DNA of 25,054 nt from Synergistales bacterium (lineage in GTDB: Bacteria > Synergistota > Synergistia > Synergistales > Aminobacteriaceae): assembly GCA_025997935.1 (NCBI GenBank), contig BNVG01000015.1, positions 1 to 25,054 of the forward strand, written 5' to 3'. The position numbers and the translations under genes are program-made. A model generated the notes under the pieces. That model was not told the origin of the DNA, ran no database searches, and saw only the letters and a program-made list of their open reading frames with translations. Of this stretch, positions 7,978 to 15,712 are shown piece by piece. Numbering within the stretch: position 1 is the stretch's first letter; each line of letters opens with the position of its first letter.

Positions 7978-8016
7978 AAAAACGCCCCGGGGAGTCATAG
8001 ACCCCGGGGCGTTTTT
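7978..8016. terminator. Strong bidirectional terminator
   Basis: AAAAACGCCCCGGGG (7978-7992) and CCCCGGGGCGTTTTT (8002-8016) form a perfect 15-bp hairpin with a 9-nt loop. It has T tracts on either strand. It separates the Synergist-CTERM gene from the convergent J-domain gene. Confidence 0.93.
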
Positions 8017-8023
8017 GTTGTTT

Positions 8024-8818
8024 TTATTTCCAGAACATGCGCTTATTCTCCACGGAAAATAAGCCTATAGCGAATAATAACGTGAATATCACAATGCCTA
8101 CAATTGAGTCTCTGTCTATCAGAGTCGAGGAAAAATAAGATTTGTAACTGAATTTTTCTCCTAAGAAAAAGTTGGCGTAAGCGTAGGCGAAGGCGCAAAG
8201 AAACGACAATCCCCACAAAGCGCCCTTAGACGGTCTGTATCTGTAAGATAACGTGAGCGCGCGCAAAATCAAAAACGCGCCTAAAATCCCAAGCGTCACG
8301 CCCGCGCTGATAATGCCGGCTTTTGAGACTTCGAGCTTGCGGTTTGACGTGTTTATATAGTAAAAAAACTCCAACACTATGCTTATGGTCGGGATGATAA
8401 TCGCGAGGGCGATGAAGACCAACCAGAGCTTCGCTCGGCTGAAATATCTCGAAACGGAAAAAATGCCTCTGTTTTCCCCCTTCTCGCGCTTCTCGGCCAA
8501 GAGTTTTTCAAGCTGCGCCCTGCGCTCTTCGGTGGTCATTTCAGGTTTTTTGCGCTGCGAGTCCGGCGTTTCCCGTTTGTAGCTCGGGCGAGCGGCGCTT
8601 GCCGGGCCCGGAAAACCATTGGAAAAATCGTAAGCCATGCGCGCGTTTGTGTCGATAAGCGTTCGGTAAGCCTCCATTATCTCTCCGTAGCGCTCCTCGG
8701 CGTCCTGCTTCGCTGAGACGTCGGGGTGATACTCTAACATCATGTGTCTGAAACGCGCCTTTAAACCCTGAGATGGGATCGTGGGGGGAACTCCCAAAAT
8801 CTCATAATAATTTTTCAT
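8024..8818 (-). CDS. Membrane-anchored J-domain protein
   Basis: The 264-residue protein opens with a J domain (residues 3-66). Helix II/III are joined by the HPD tripeptide at 31-33 (LEYHPDVS), the motif that stimulates Hsp70 ATPase. A charged linker (about 75-120) leads to four hydrophobic segments (roughly 130-155, 168-190, 202-222 and 237-255). Layout therefore suggests a cytoplasmic J domain tethered to the inner membrane, recalling small membrane J-proteins such as DjlB/DjlC in architecture only. There are no DnaJ zinc fingers or Gly/Phe region, so it is not DnaJ itself. It lies 118 nt downstream of ftcD on the same strand, with a perfect palindrome between them. A possible partner is the short Hsp70 encoded at 13055-14632; the link is inference. 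Confidence 0.85.
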   Translation of the reverse strand: MKNYYEILGVPPTIPSQGLKARFRHMMLEYHPDVSAKQDAEERYGEIMEAYRTLIDTNARMAYDFSNGFPGPASAARPSYKRETPDSQRKKPEMTTEERRAQLEKLLAEKREKGENRGIFSVSRYFSRAKLWLVFIALAIIIPTISIVLEFFYYINTSNRKLEVSKAGIISAGVTLGILGAFLILRALTLSYRYRPSKGALWGLSFLCAFAYAYANFFLGEKFSYKSYFSSTLIDRDSIVGIVIFTLLFAIGLFSVENKRMFWK

Positions 8819-8869
8819 GCTTTGCTTCCCATCCTTTTTTGCGTATTATTACATTATTGCTTCATACTA

Positions 8870-8900
8870 CAATAGTGCGCTATATTATAGCGCACTATTG
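8870..8900. promoter_or_regulatory. Perfect 31-nt palindrome between ftcD and the J-domain gene
   Basis: CAATAGTGCGCTAT (8870-8883) and ATAGCGCACTATTG (8887-8900) are exact reverse complements around a 3-nt centre. On the - strand the middle reads TATAAT, a perfect -10 hexamer, upstream of the J-domain gene start at 8818. There is no T tract on either side. It looks more like an operator or promoter-embedded dyad than a terminator, though a cruciform or RNA hairpin role cannot be excluded. Confidence 0.6.
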
Positions 8901-8936
8901 ATTGAAAATTACTCAATATAGTATATTATTCTTCGT

Positions 8937-9836
8937 TTATTCCTCGAGCAAACGAGCTTCTAATACCTGTTCGCGTCTGAAATCCTCTATGCGCAGATAA
9001 AAGACGGCGGCGTCCAAAAGGGCCTGCATGGGGGTCAGGCCGACAACTTCGCTGCCCACCACGTTCACCCCGTACCTCGCGGCCTCGGACTTTATGGTCT
9101 CAAAGACGCGATGAAGCGGCGTGGCCGTGTAGTCCGTCATATTGATGGAGATTTGGGTGATGCTACGCTCCTCCAGCATGACGCCCATAGCGCGGCAGTT
9201 CACATAGCCGCCTCGGGCCGAACGGATGGTCTGGGCTATCTTTTTCGCCAAGGCGAGGTTTGACGTATCGAGGTTGATGTTATACGCTATAAGGAAGGGG
9301 CGAGCCCCGATTACCGTGGCGCCGGCTGAGGGGTGCATCAGGTGAGGGCCTTCGTCCGGCGCGCGTTCGGGCGTCTTGATGAGCTCTTTCAAGCCCTCGT
9401 ACTCGCCCCTGCGGACATCCGGCAACGCCTTCATGGACGCCCTCCTTGCGGCGGCCTCATAAAAATAGACCGGGATAGAAAGTTTGTCCGCTATCTCCAT
9501 GCCAAGAGCGTGAGCGAGCGCGACGCATTCTTCCATCGTAACGCCGTCCACCGGGATAAAAGGAATAACGTCCGTAGCTCCTACGCGCGGATGCGCGCCC
9601 CTGTGCTTTTCCATATCGATAAGCTGTGAGGCGGTCTTGCAGCAGGAGAACGCCGCTTTCTTTACGCTCTGAGGGTCGCCGACAAAAGTCAAAACCGTCC
9701 TGTTGTGGTCGGCGTCCGACGAGCAGTCTAAAACCTTCACGCCTTCTACGCCGCGAGCCGAGTCGGCTATGGCTTTTATAACGTCTTGTCTGCGGCCTTC
9801 GCTGAAATTTGGAACGCACTCTATCAATTTTGACAT
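8937..9836 (-). CDS. ftcD: Glutamate formimidoyltransferase
   Basis: The 299-residue product matches the formiminotransferase domain (N- and C-subdomains) that moves the formimino group between formiminoglutamate and tetrahydrofolate (EC 2.1.2.5). This is the last step of one histidine degradation route. Family blocks are clear: IECVPNFSEGR at the start, SSDADHNRTV, HRGAHPRVGATDVIPFIP, and IGARPFLIAYNINL. The cyclodeaminase domain found in animal FTCD is absent, as in many bacteria where it is a separate gene (fchA-like), not seen here. The ATG is preceded by AAGGGA about 10 nt upstream. No hut genes are near, so it may serve folate one-carbon metabolism on its own. The 186-nt divergent gap upstream is shared with the aldolase gene. 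Confidence 0.95.
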   Translation of the reverse strand: MSKLIECVPNFSEGRRQDVIKAIADSARGVEGVKVLDCSSDADHNRTVLTFVGDPQSVKKAAFSCCKTASQLIDMEKHRGAHPRVGATDVIPFIPVDGVTMEECVALAHALGMEIADKLSIPVYFYEAAARRASMKALPDVRRGEYEGLKELIKTPERAPDEGPHLMHPSAGATVIGARPFLIAYNINLDTSNLALAKKIAQTIRSARGGYVNCRAMGVMLEERSITQISINMTDYTATPLHRVFETIKSEAARYGVNVVGSEVVGLTPMQALLDAAVFYLRIEDFRREQVLEARLLEE

Positions 9837-9917
9837 TTTAACAGTATCCCTTCGATAAAATTTAAGATAAAATTCAAGTCGGTGAATAATCTCGCGCTAC
9901 GCCGCAACTTTTTTTGT

Positions 9918-9947
9918 TTGCTGTATAATCTATAATGATTATACAAT
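9918..9947 (+). promoter_or_regulatory. Candidate promoter and inverted repeat upstream of the aldolase operon
   Basis: TTGCTG (9918-9923), 18 nt, then TACAAT (9942-9947) is a plausible + strand promoter. Nested in it, GTATAATC (9923-9930) and GATTATAC (9937-9944) are exact inverted repeats around TATAAT. Located in the gap between divergent ftcD and the aldolase gene, it may be an operator, or simply AT-rich promoter DNA with dyad symmetry. Confidence 0.35.
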
Positions 9948-10022
9948 AATATTGAAAGAATCATATCCGCCATGAGACTTGAATTTGTTGAAAATTTCGG
10001 CGTTGGAAGGGGATAATTTGGT

Positions 10023-10811
10023 GTGATAATACGTTCGACGCTCAAAAAACGACTGTTGGCGGGCGAAATTGTTCTGGGGACGTTTGTATGGGCGGACGGC
10101 GTTAATTCCGTCGAGATATTGGGCAACAGCGGATTTGATTTTGTTATTCTCGACACCGAACACGCTCCCGGTACGCCTGAGTCCATAATAAATCAGCTAC
10201 GGGCGGCTGAGGGGCGCGGCATGGACGCCATAGTGCGCTTGCCGAACACGGCGCGAACTACCGTCCTTCGCGCTCTCGATATTGGCGTCAGCGGCGCTTT
10301 GGCCCCTCAGGTCAACGATTTTGAGACGGCTCGCGCCTTTATAGACGCCACTCTCTATCCGCCGCTCGGCTGCCGCGGCTTCGCAAGCGTTCGGGCCACG
10401 GGCTACGGGCTTATCGACTCCATACCCGAATATCTCGCGGAGGCCAACTCCGACCTTCTTCGCATTGTCCAGTGCGAGACGGAAAACGCGGTGCTCAACC
10501 TGAACGAAATAGCCAAAATAGAAGAGATAGACATGATATTCGTAGGCCCTTACGACCTGTCTCTTTCGCTTGGCGTACCGGGCGAATTTGATCACCCCAA
10601 GATGACGGACGCCATAGACGCGATATTGGCGGTCTGTAAAGAATATGACAAGATGACGGGCATTCTTGTCTCTTCTCCGGAAGAGGTTAAAAACCGCATA
10701 GAACAAGGATTTAAGTTTTTGGCGTATTCTGTGGACATTCTCATATTGGCGGCCGCGGCCAAAAACATCACGAGCGTCGCAAGGAATATCATAAGAGAAT
10801 TAAAACCCTAA
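10023..10811 (+). CDS. HpcH/HpaI family aldolase
   Basis: This 262-residue enzyme belongs to the class II, metal-dependent HpcH/HpaI aldolases, which cleave 2-keto-3-deoxy acids to pyruvate (or a relative) plus an aldehyde. Visible motifs include FVILDTEHAPG, the glycine-rich PPLGCRGF turn, the metal-ligand glutamate in QCETENA, and FVGPYDLSLSLG with the second ligand. The exact substrate (2,4-dihydroxyhept-2-enedioate, 2-keto-3-deoxyrhamnonate, citramalyl-type or other) cannot be assigned. The start is GTG at 10023 with GGAAGGGG about 9 nt upstream; the overlapping GTG at 10021 runs straight into TGA. It heads a run of six + strand genes with small gaps or overlaps; the mix with tRNA/ribosome modification genes suggests convenience rather than one pathway. 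Confidence 0.9.
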   Translation: MIIRSTLKKRLLAGEIVLGTFVWADGVNSVEILGNSGFDFVILDTEHAPGTPESIINQLRAAEGRGMDAIVRLPNTARTTVLRALDIGVSGALAPQVNDFETARAFIDATLYPPLGCRGFASVRATGYGLIDSIPEYLAEANSDLLRIVQCETENAVLNLNEIAKIEEIDMIFVGPYDLSLSLGVPGEFDHPKMTDAIDAILAVCKEYDKMTGILVSSPEEVKNRIEQGFKFLAYSVDILILAAAAKNITSVARNIIRELKP

Positions 10812-10837
10812 TTCGGGGCGGTCTGGAGGGAGTCATT

Positions 10838-11722
10838 TTGGAAGACAATAAAACAGCCGCTGATTTTTGGTGGAGTGTGGAGCTCGAGGCCGAGGCGGAC
10901 AACCCGGCGGCGGAGGAGTGGCTTGCCGATATAGTCGATATGTCGGGCAGCGTGGGGGCTGAATTTGCGGATAAAGCCGGCAAAAAAACGTTGCGCGCGT
11001 TCTACGTTAGCTCTCGGGACATCACTCACTGGATCTCGGTTTTAGAGGAGCTTTTGCCGAATTTTCCGGGTTTGCGAATATGTTCTGAATCAAAAGTGGA
11101 AAACAAGCAGTGGCAGGAAAATTTCTTAGACGCCTTTCCTCCGCTCGCCGTCGGGGTCAACCTCGCCGTCATGGCTCCGTGGCACAAGGACAATGACAAT
11201 CTCGGCAAAATTCCTTTCTATATTTATCCAAGCTCGGCTTTTGGCACAGGATACCACGAAAGCACGCAGATAGCCATTTCCATGATAGAGAGATTCGTCA
11301 AAATCGGTGACACGATAATCGACATAGGCACTGGCTCCGGCATTCTCTTTATCGTAGCGCTGAAGCTCGGCGCCGCGAGAGCGATAGCCCGCGACATAGA
11401 CCCGACCGTAGTAGCCGAAGCCCTTCGCAACATGACACTGAACGATATACCCCTCAACAAATGCGACTTGCGTGTGGGCGCGCTTTTGGGCGGAATTGAG
11501 GTGAAGGCCGACATCCTTGCGGCCAATATTCTTATAGAACCCAACCTGCTTCTTCTCAAAAGCGCGCGCGAAGCTCTGAAGCCGTCAGGCGTCGCTATTT
11601 TCTCCGGCATGACGGAAAACGAAAGGCCAAGGTTTTTAGACGCTCTTTCGGAGGCCGGGGCCGAGATTATCAGTGAGCTGACGTCTAAGAACTGGTGGGG
11701 GTGCGCCGCGCGGTTTGTCTGA
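10838..11722 (+). CDS. prmA: Ribosomal protein L11 methyltransferase PrmA
   Basis: The 294-residue protein has an N-terminal L11-binding region (about 10-95) and a C-terminal SAM-dependent Rossmann methyltransferase domain. Diagnostic blocks are AFGTGYHESTQ, the SAM-binding DIGTGSGILFIVALKLGA, and LAANIL in the catalytic position. PrmA trimethylates lysines and the N-terminus of L11. The start is TTG at 10838, 7 nt after GGAGGG (10825-10830). The gene follows the aldolase by 26 nt and overlaps mtaB by 8 nt, implying coupling. Linkage of prmA with a methylthiotransferase and chaperone genes is common in bacteria. Confidence 0.93.
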   Translation: MEDNKTAADFWWSVELEAEADNPAAEEWLADIVDMSGSVGAEFADKAGKKTLRAFYVSSRDITHWISVLEELLPNFPGLRICSESKVENKQWQENFLDAFPPLAVGVNLAVMAPWHKDNDNLGKIPFYIYPSSAFGTGYHESTQIAISMIERFVKIGDTIIDIGTGSGILFIVALKLGAARAIARDIDPTVVAEALRNMTLNDIPLNKCDLRVGALLGGIEVKADILAANILIEPNLLLLKSAREALKPSGVAIFSGMTENERPRFLDALSEAGAEIISELTSKNWWGCAARFV

Positions 11723-13058
11723 TTCGTTACGCGGCGTTCGCGTTTGGATATGCGTGTTTGGCTGCCGCTCAAATATATACGAGGCCGAGGCCATAACCGG
11801 GGAGTTGACCGCGCGCGGGGCTGAGATAAGCGCGGAAGTTGAAGGTTGCGGGGTGGCCGTTATAGTCAGTTGCTCCGTGACGGCGACGGCTGATAAAAAA
11901 TGCCGTCAGGCCGTGCGTAAGGCTCGCCGCGCTTTGGAACACGGCGTTGTGGCTGTTTGCGGATGTTGGGCTCAGGCGCTGCCGCTCTCCGAGGCTTTGA
12001 GCCTCGGTATAGACATTCTTGCCGGAAGCCGAATGAAACATCTTTTGCCGCCCGCCATAAGCGCGAAGATAGCGGCTCCGTTTTCCGCGCCGCTCGAGTT
12101 CAGGGGAAAGTCCCGGGAAGAGGATACGGGGGAAGATATAGAGTGGGATTCTCTTTCTCTTGACAGGCCGCGTCTGCGGACACGCGCGTTTTTGAAGGTG
12201 CAGGAAGGGTGCGACCATTTTTGCTCATATTGCGTAATCCCGTTTTTGCGCGGACGTTCAGTCAGCCGTTCGCCGGACGATGTTTTAGCTGAGGCCAAAA
12301 GAGTCGTCGCGTCGGGTTGTCGGGAAATTGTATTGACGGGCATTCACCTCGGCGATTACGGCTCGGGCGGGGTCACGCTGGGGACGTTGATACGTGAGCT
12401 TTCCGCCTTACGGGGGCTTACGCGGCTCAGGCTTGGCTCTCTTGAGCCTTTCGCGCTCGCCGCGCCGCTTTTAAGCGCGCTCGCCGATTCTCCCATATTT
12501 TGCCGTCATCTGCATTTGCCCGCGCAAAGCGGGGACGACGGTATTCTGTCCCGCATGAGACGTGGATATAAGGCCGACGATTTTGCCGCTCTTTGTGATT
12601 TGGCGAGAGAGAAATTAGGGGACGACCTGCATATCAGCAGCGATATTCTTGTGGCCTTTCCGGGAGAGACGGACGGCGCTTTTCAAAATACGCTCTCTCT
12701 TATGGAGCGTTCGGGCATTGGGAGGGTTCATGTTTTTCCATATTCGCCGCGAAAGGGAACCGAGGCTTGGTCGTTCGGCGACAGGGTTTCGCCGCTACTT
12801 GCGTCAGAAAGAGCCGCGGCCGCGTCGGAGAACGGCGAGCGGCTTTTGTCGCGCTACGCGTCCCGTTTTGTCGGGAGGACTATATCCGTTCTCTGTGAGA
12901 GCGTAAAGGACGGCGTTTTGGAAGGTCATTCGCGGGAGTTTATATCGGTCGCCGCGGCTATTCCCGGAGAAGCCGTTTCCGGCGCGGCGGGGCGGGAATA
13001 TGATATTGAAGTCGCGGAGTGCGTTGGCGGCTCGTTGAGGGGGGCGTGCGTTTTATGA
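11715..13058 (+). CDS. mtaB: tRNA t6A37 methylthiotransferase MtaB
   Basis: This 447-residue radical SAM methylthiotransferase is of the MiaB/RimO/MtaB group and converts t6A37 to ms2t6A in ANN-reading tRNAs. The N-terminal UPF0004 domain carries the auxiliary-cluster cysteines (C17 in VFGCRSN, VSCSVTATADKKC, and VCGCWAQ). The radical SAM CxxxCxxC is at C166, C170 and C173 (EGCDHFCSYCVIPF). A TRAM-like tail ends the protein. MtaB is preferred over MiaB by the HEVE-type segment and short VFGCRSN N-terminus, but the subfamily split is by eye. The TTG start overlaps prmA by 8 nt, and the stop overlaps the Hsp70 start as ATGA. The first motif has Arg-Ser where most have Lys-Val. Confidence 0.88.
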   Translation: MSDSLRGVRVWICVFGCRSNIYEAEAITGELTARGAEISAEVEGCGVAVIVSCSVTATADKKCRQAVRKARRALEHGVVAVCGCWAQALPLSEALSLGIDILAGSRMKHLLPPAISAKIAAPFSAPLEFRGKSREEDTGEDIEWDSLSLDRPRLRTRAFLKVQEGCDHFCSYCVIPFLRGRSVSRSPDDVLAEAKRVVASGCREIVLTGIHLGDYGSGGVTLGTLIRELSALRGLTRLRLGSLEPFALAAPLLSALADSPIFCRHLHLPAQSGDDGILSRMRRGYKADDFAALCDLAREKLGDDLHISSDILVAFPGETDGAFQNTLSLMERSGIGRVHVFPYSPRKGTEAWSFGDRVSPLLASERAAAASENGERLLSRYASRFVGRTISVLCESVKDGVLEGHSREFISVAAAIPGEAVSGAAGREYDIEVAECVGGSLRGACVL

Positions 13059-14632
13059 ACAAAACCGTGATAGGCATAGATTTAGGGACGCGCAACGCCC
13101 TCTGCGCCGCGTTGGACGAGAGGGCGCGCCCTGTTATAATACCGAACCGCCGTGGAAAAACGTCAACGCCGTCCGTGGTCGGGTGGAACAATGAGTGGGT
13201 TGTGGGCGACGACGCCGTGACGCTGTCGTTGAAGGGCTCGGCGTCTGTGTGGTGGGATATAAAGCGCAAAGTCGGCGGAGATTTCAGGGCGTTTTGCGGG
13301 CGTCGTAGCTATTCGCCCGAAGAACTGCTTGTCCCGTTGCTTTGCTCTCTCAGGGAGGACGCGGAGGTTTTTCTGGGGTCGTTGGTTTCTTCATGCGTTT
13401 TGGCCGTACCCGCCTGTTTTTCGCTCTCTCAGCGCGACGCCATGAAACGCGCGGCGAAAGCGGCCGGGCTTGTCGAGTCTCGTATCGTAAACGAACCCAC
13501 CGCCGCCGCGCTCGCTTTTGGCATGGAAGGTCGTTTTTTGATTCTGGACTTTGGGGCGGGGACAGTCGACGTCTCAGTCGTGGAGAGTGAAAACGGCGTC
13601 TGGCAGGTTTTGGAGAGCGCCGGCAGCCCGGGGCTTGGCGGCTACGACTTCGACTTAGCTCTCGCGGAGTGGCTTAGAGAGCGCCTCAGAATAGCTCCTT
13701 TCGCGCCTGACGACCCGTTGAAACGCTCTTTGATCGTGGAGGCCGAAAATATAAAAATAGCTCTTTCGTCCTGTGAAAGTTTCAGGTGGACGCCGCCGGC
13801 TTGGGGAGGAAACGCCCATAGCGACTCAATAACAATTGAGCGCGAGGATATGGAGCGTCTCATGCGCTTTTCTATCAGGCGCATGACCCACTCCGTTCGC
13901 CGTATGTGGGAGCGATACAAACCCGAGCATCTGTTGCTTGTCGGAGGGTCGAGCCGTATACCGCTTCTCCACAGGATTTTGGAAAAAGAGATAGCCAAGC
14001 CGGAAAGACTTTCTCTTTGCGCCGAGGAGTCCGTCGCGGCCGGGGCGGCTCTTTGCTCTATGGTAGGCGAGGAGCGGCTTTTGTTGGACGTGCTTTCAGG
14101 CGATATAGGGGTCGCTCTCGAGCCTGATAACTCGAGCGAGCCGAAAATCCTCGCGCGCGCCGGTTCTCCGCTGCCCATTTCGACAAAGGTATCGTTTAGC
14201 CCAAAGAGAGACGAGCCGGCGAAGATAGTTGTATTTCAGAACATGAGCGATATGAAAGAGCCCGCGCGCTTCGCTCGTCGGACGGTTCTGTCGGAGCTGA
14301 ACATTGAGCCGGAAACAGACTCTGACGTAACGCTTTACTGTGAGCTTTCGCCTTCGGGCGAGCTTGAGCTTAGAGCGAAATTGGGCGCTCTTATTACCGA
14401 CATGCCGCTTTTTTCCGGCACCGACTTGAACTACAAGGCCAAAAAGACGGACAATCTCAAGCTACGCTTGGCCTCGCTCGAAATGTCCATGACGGAGGCG
14501 CAAAGAGATAAACTTTATTCGGTGACGCGCCTGATTGAGAGATTAGATGACTTCGAAAATAGCTCCGCGTCCGAAGAAATCATGGAGGGGCTTGTCAAAG
14601 ACCTTGAATCTGCGCTATTATTTCAAAGATAG
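13055..14632 (+). CDS. Short Hsp70-family chaperone (DnaK/HscC-like)
   Basis: The 525-residue protein is shorter than DnaK (about 640). The ATPase domain (1 to ~345) keeps the nucleotide-binding blocks: GIDLGTRNALCA, the IKR lysine, NEPTAAALAFG, DFGAGTVDVSVVE and LLVGGSSRIP. The second Gly of the usual GGGT is Ala, and subdomain II looks about 45 residues shorter than in DnaK. A linker with LLLDVLSGDIGVALE leads to a beta-sandwich-like substrate domain and only a short helical tail instead of a full lid. The size recalls HscC, but orthology is not shown. The ATG at 13055 (ATGA overlap with mtaB, purine-rich GAGGGGGG upstream) is chosen over a GTG-type start at 13019, which would add 12 unconserved residues. 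It is followed by a J-domain protein, its likely partner. Confidence 0.88.
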   Translation: MNKTVIGIDLGTRNALCAALDERARPVIIPNRRGKTSTPSVVGWNNEWVVGDDAVTLSLKGSASVWWDIKRKVGGDFRAFCGRRSYSPEELLVPLLCSLREDAEVFLGSLVSSCVLAVPACFSLSQRDAMKRAAKAAGLVESRIVNEPTAAALAFGMEGRFLILDFGAGTVDVSVVESENGVWQVLESAGSPGLGGYDFDLALAEWLRERLRIAPFAPDDPLKRSLIVEAENIKIALSSCESFRWTPPAWGGNAHSDSITIEREDMERLMRFSIRRMTHSVRRMWERYKPEHLLLVGGSSRIPLLHRILEKEIAKPERLSLCAEESVAAGAALCSMVGEERLLLDVLSGDIGVALEPDNSSEPKILARAGSPLPISTKVSFSPKRDEPAKIVVFQNMSDMKEPARFARRTVLSELNIEPETDSDVTLYCELSPSGELELRAKLGALITDMPLFSGTDLNYKAKKTDNLKLRLASLEMSMTEAQRDKLYSVTRLIERLDDFENSSASEEIMEGLVKDLESALLFQR

Positions 14633-14645
14633 CTTTATAAAGATA

Positions 14646-14682
14646 GTTGGGAATGCTTAAAATAGGTTGGGAATGCTTAAAA
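14646..14682 (+). repeat. Two tandem 17-bp repeats between the Hsp70 and J-protein genes
   Basis: GTTGGGAATGCTTAAAA occurs at 14646-14662 and again at 14666-14682 (20-bp period). A degenerate third piece (ATGCTTA, 14690-14696) lies at the start of the next gene. The repeats fill most of the 63-nt gap. Each copy carries an ATG out of frame with the J-protein. Confidence 0.85.
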
Positions 14683-14695
14683 GAGAAGGATGCTT

Positions 14696-15712
14696 ATGGA
14701 TGTTTCTTTTGAAATAACTCATAATCTGCGTACTTTGGGTCTTCCGCCGGGGGCGACGGCCTCCGAGGTGAGGGCCGCTTTTCGCAGTCTGGCCAGGGCG
14801 TATCACCCTGACGTGGCAGGGCGCGGTAGCGCGCGTCGTTTTGAGCGAATTACGGGCGCTTATACGTTTTTGAAAAACCTTCCGCAGGACGAGCTTCTAC
14901 AGATAGATGTGCCATACGCGCCGTCCGATTCAAAGGCCGCCCCCAAGTGGTTTTCGAGAGTGAGAAACCCTATGACCTGGCGCGCGCAAAGACGTGAAAA
15001 ACTCAAAAAAGAAGCCGCGCGGCGAGAATTAGAGAAACGCGAAGCGGAAGAGCGCGCGTCCCGTGTAAAACAGGAGCGCGTGGACGCCGCGCTGTCTCGC
15101 GCCGAAAAAAAGGCCGAAGCTACTCTGGAGCGCCTGTTACGCGAGACAAAAAAATTAGACGCGCAAAGCCTAATTTTGCGCGTCGCGAGTGACATACCAC
15201 AGGTGAGACATCTCGCTTTATCGGCTTTCGGGAGCTTTGCGGACAGTCCCGAAGCCCTGAGCGCGATAAGCGCCATGCTCCAAAACAGGAATATCGACGA
15301 AAAGACGGCTCGCATAGTGACGCTTCTTCCTTTCTCGAAAGAAAACCGCAAACGCCTCGCGGAGTCTCTTGTCGACAGAGCGGGTCTTATGCCGGACTTT
15401 TTTTTGGTTTGGCTTCTGAATATGAGAGAGGCGTCGTTTGCGGACTGCGCCACGCTTGAGCGATACATCCAAAAAGCGTCCCCTCGCGGCGTCGCCTCAA
15501 TGCTGAGGCTGTGGCCAAAGTGGCGTTTTTTGTCCGCCCCCGCAATAGAAGAGCTTCTATCAAGAGATGACGAGGGCTATCTGACGCCTCTTTTGAGCGC
15601 TATGAAGCAGAGGGGCGTTCCGTGCCCTGTCTCATGCCGTGACCGCCTGTCCGCGCTTTCAGAACACCCAAGCGCAGTTGTGCGCGTCTGGGCGCGGGCG
15701 GTTGGGATATGA
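14696..15712 (+). CDS. J-domain protein with coiled coil and helical-repeat C-terminus
   Basis: The 338-residue protein begins with a J domain (about 5-65) with HPD at 37-39 (RAYHPDVAG). A long, highly charged Arg/Lys/Glu/Ala helix (about 75-145, probable coiled coil) follows. The last ~190 residues are a run of amphipathic helices resembling HEAT-type repeats (VRHLALSAFGSFADSPEALSAI is one unit; VVRVWARAVGI at the end another). I know no named family with this order. The ATG at 14690 abuts the ribosome-binding AGAAGG, so the ATG at 14696 (spacing about 6) is preferred. It lies 63 nt after the short Hsp70 gene and overlaps the UbiA gene as ATGA. The likely role is client- or site-specific recruitment of the Hsp70, with the helical repeats as the binding surface; this is inference. 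Confidence 0.82.
   Translation: MDVSFEITHNLRTLGLPPGATASEVRAAFRSLARAYHPDVAGRGSARRFERITGAYTFLKNLPQDELLQIDVPYAPSDSKAAPKWFSRVRNPMTWRAQRREKLKKEAARRELEKREAEERASRVKQERVDAALSRAEKKAEATLERLLRETKKLDAQSLILRVASDIPQVRHLALSAFGSFADSPEALSAISAMLQNRNIDEKTARIVTLLPFSKENRKRLAESLVDRAGLMPDFFLVWLLNMREASFADCATLERYIQKASPRGVASMLRLWPKWRFLSAPAIEELLSRDDEGYLTPLLSAMKQRGVPCPVSCRDRLSALSEHPSAVVRVWARAVGI

Noticed and set aside
8937..9836. ftcD as evidence of a histidine utilisation operon
   Set aside because: No hutH, hutU, hutI or cyclodeaminase gene in the window; only the transferase is supported.
13019..13054. 12-residue N-terminal extension of the Hsp70
   Set aside because: Within the end of mtaB; the ATG at 13055 has a good purine-rich site and matches the family start just before the ATP motif.
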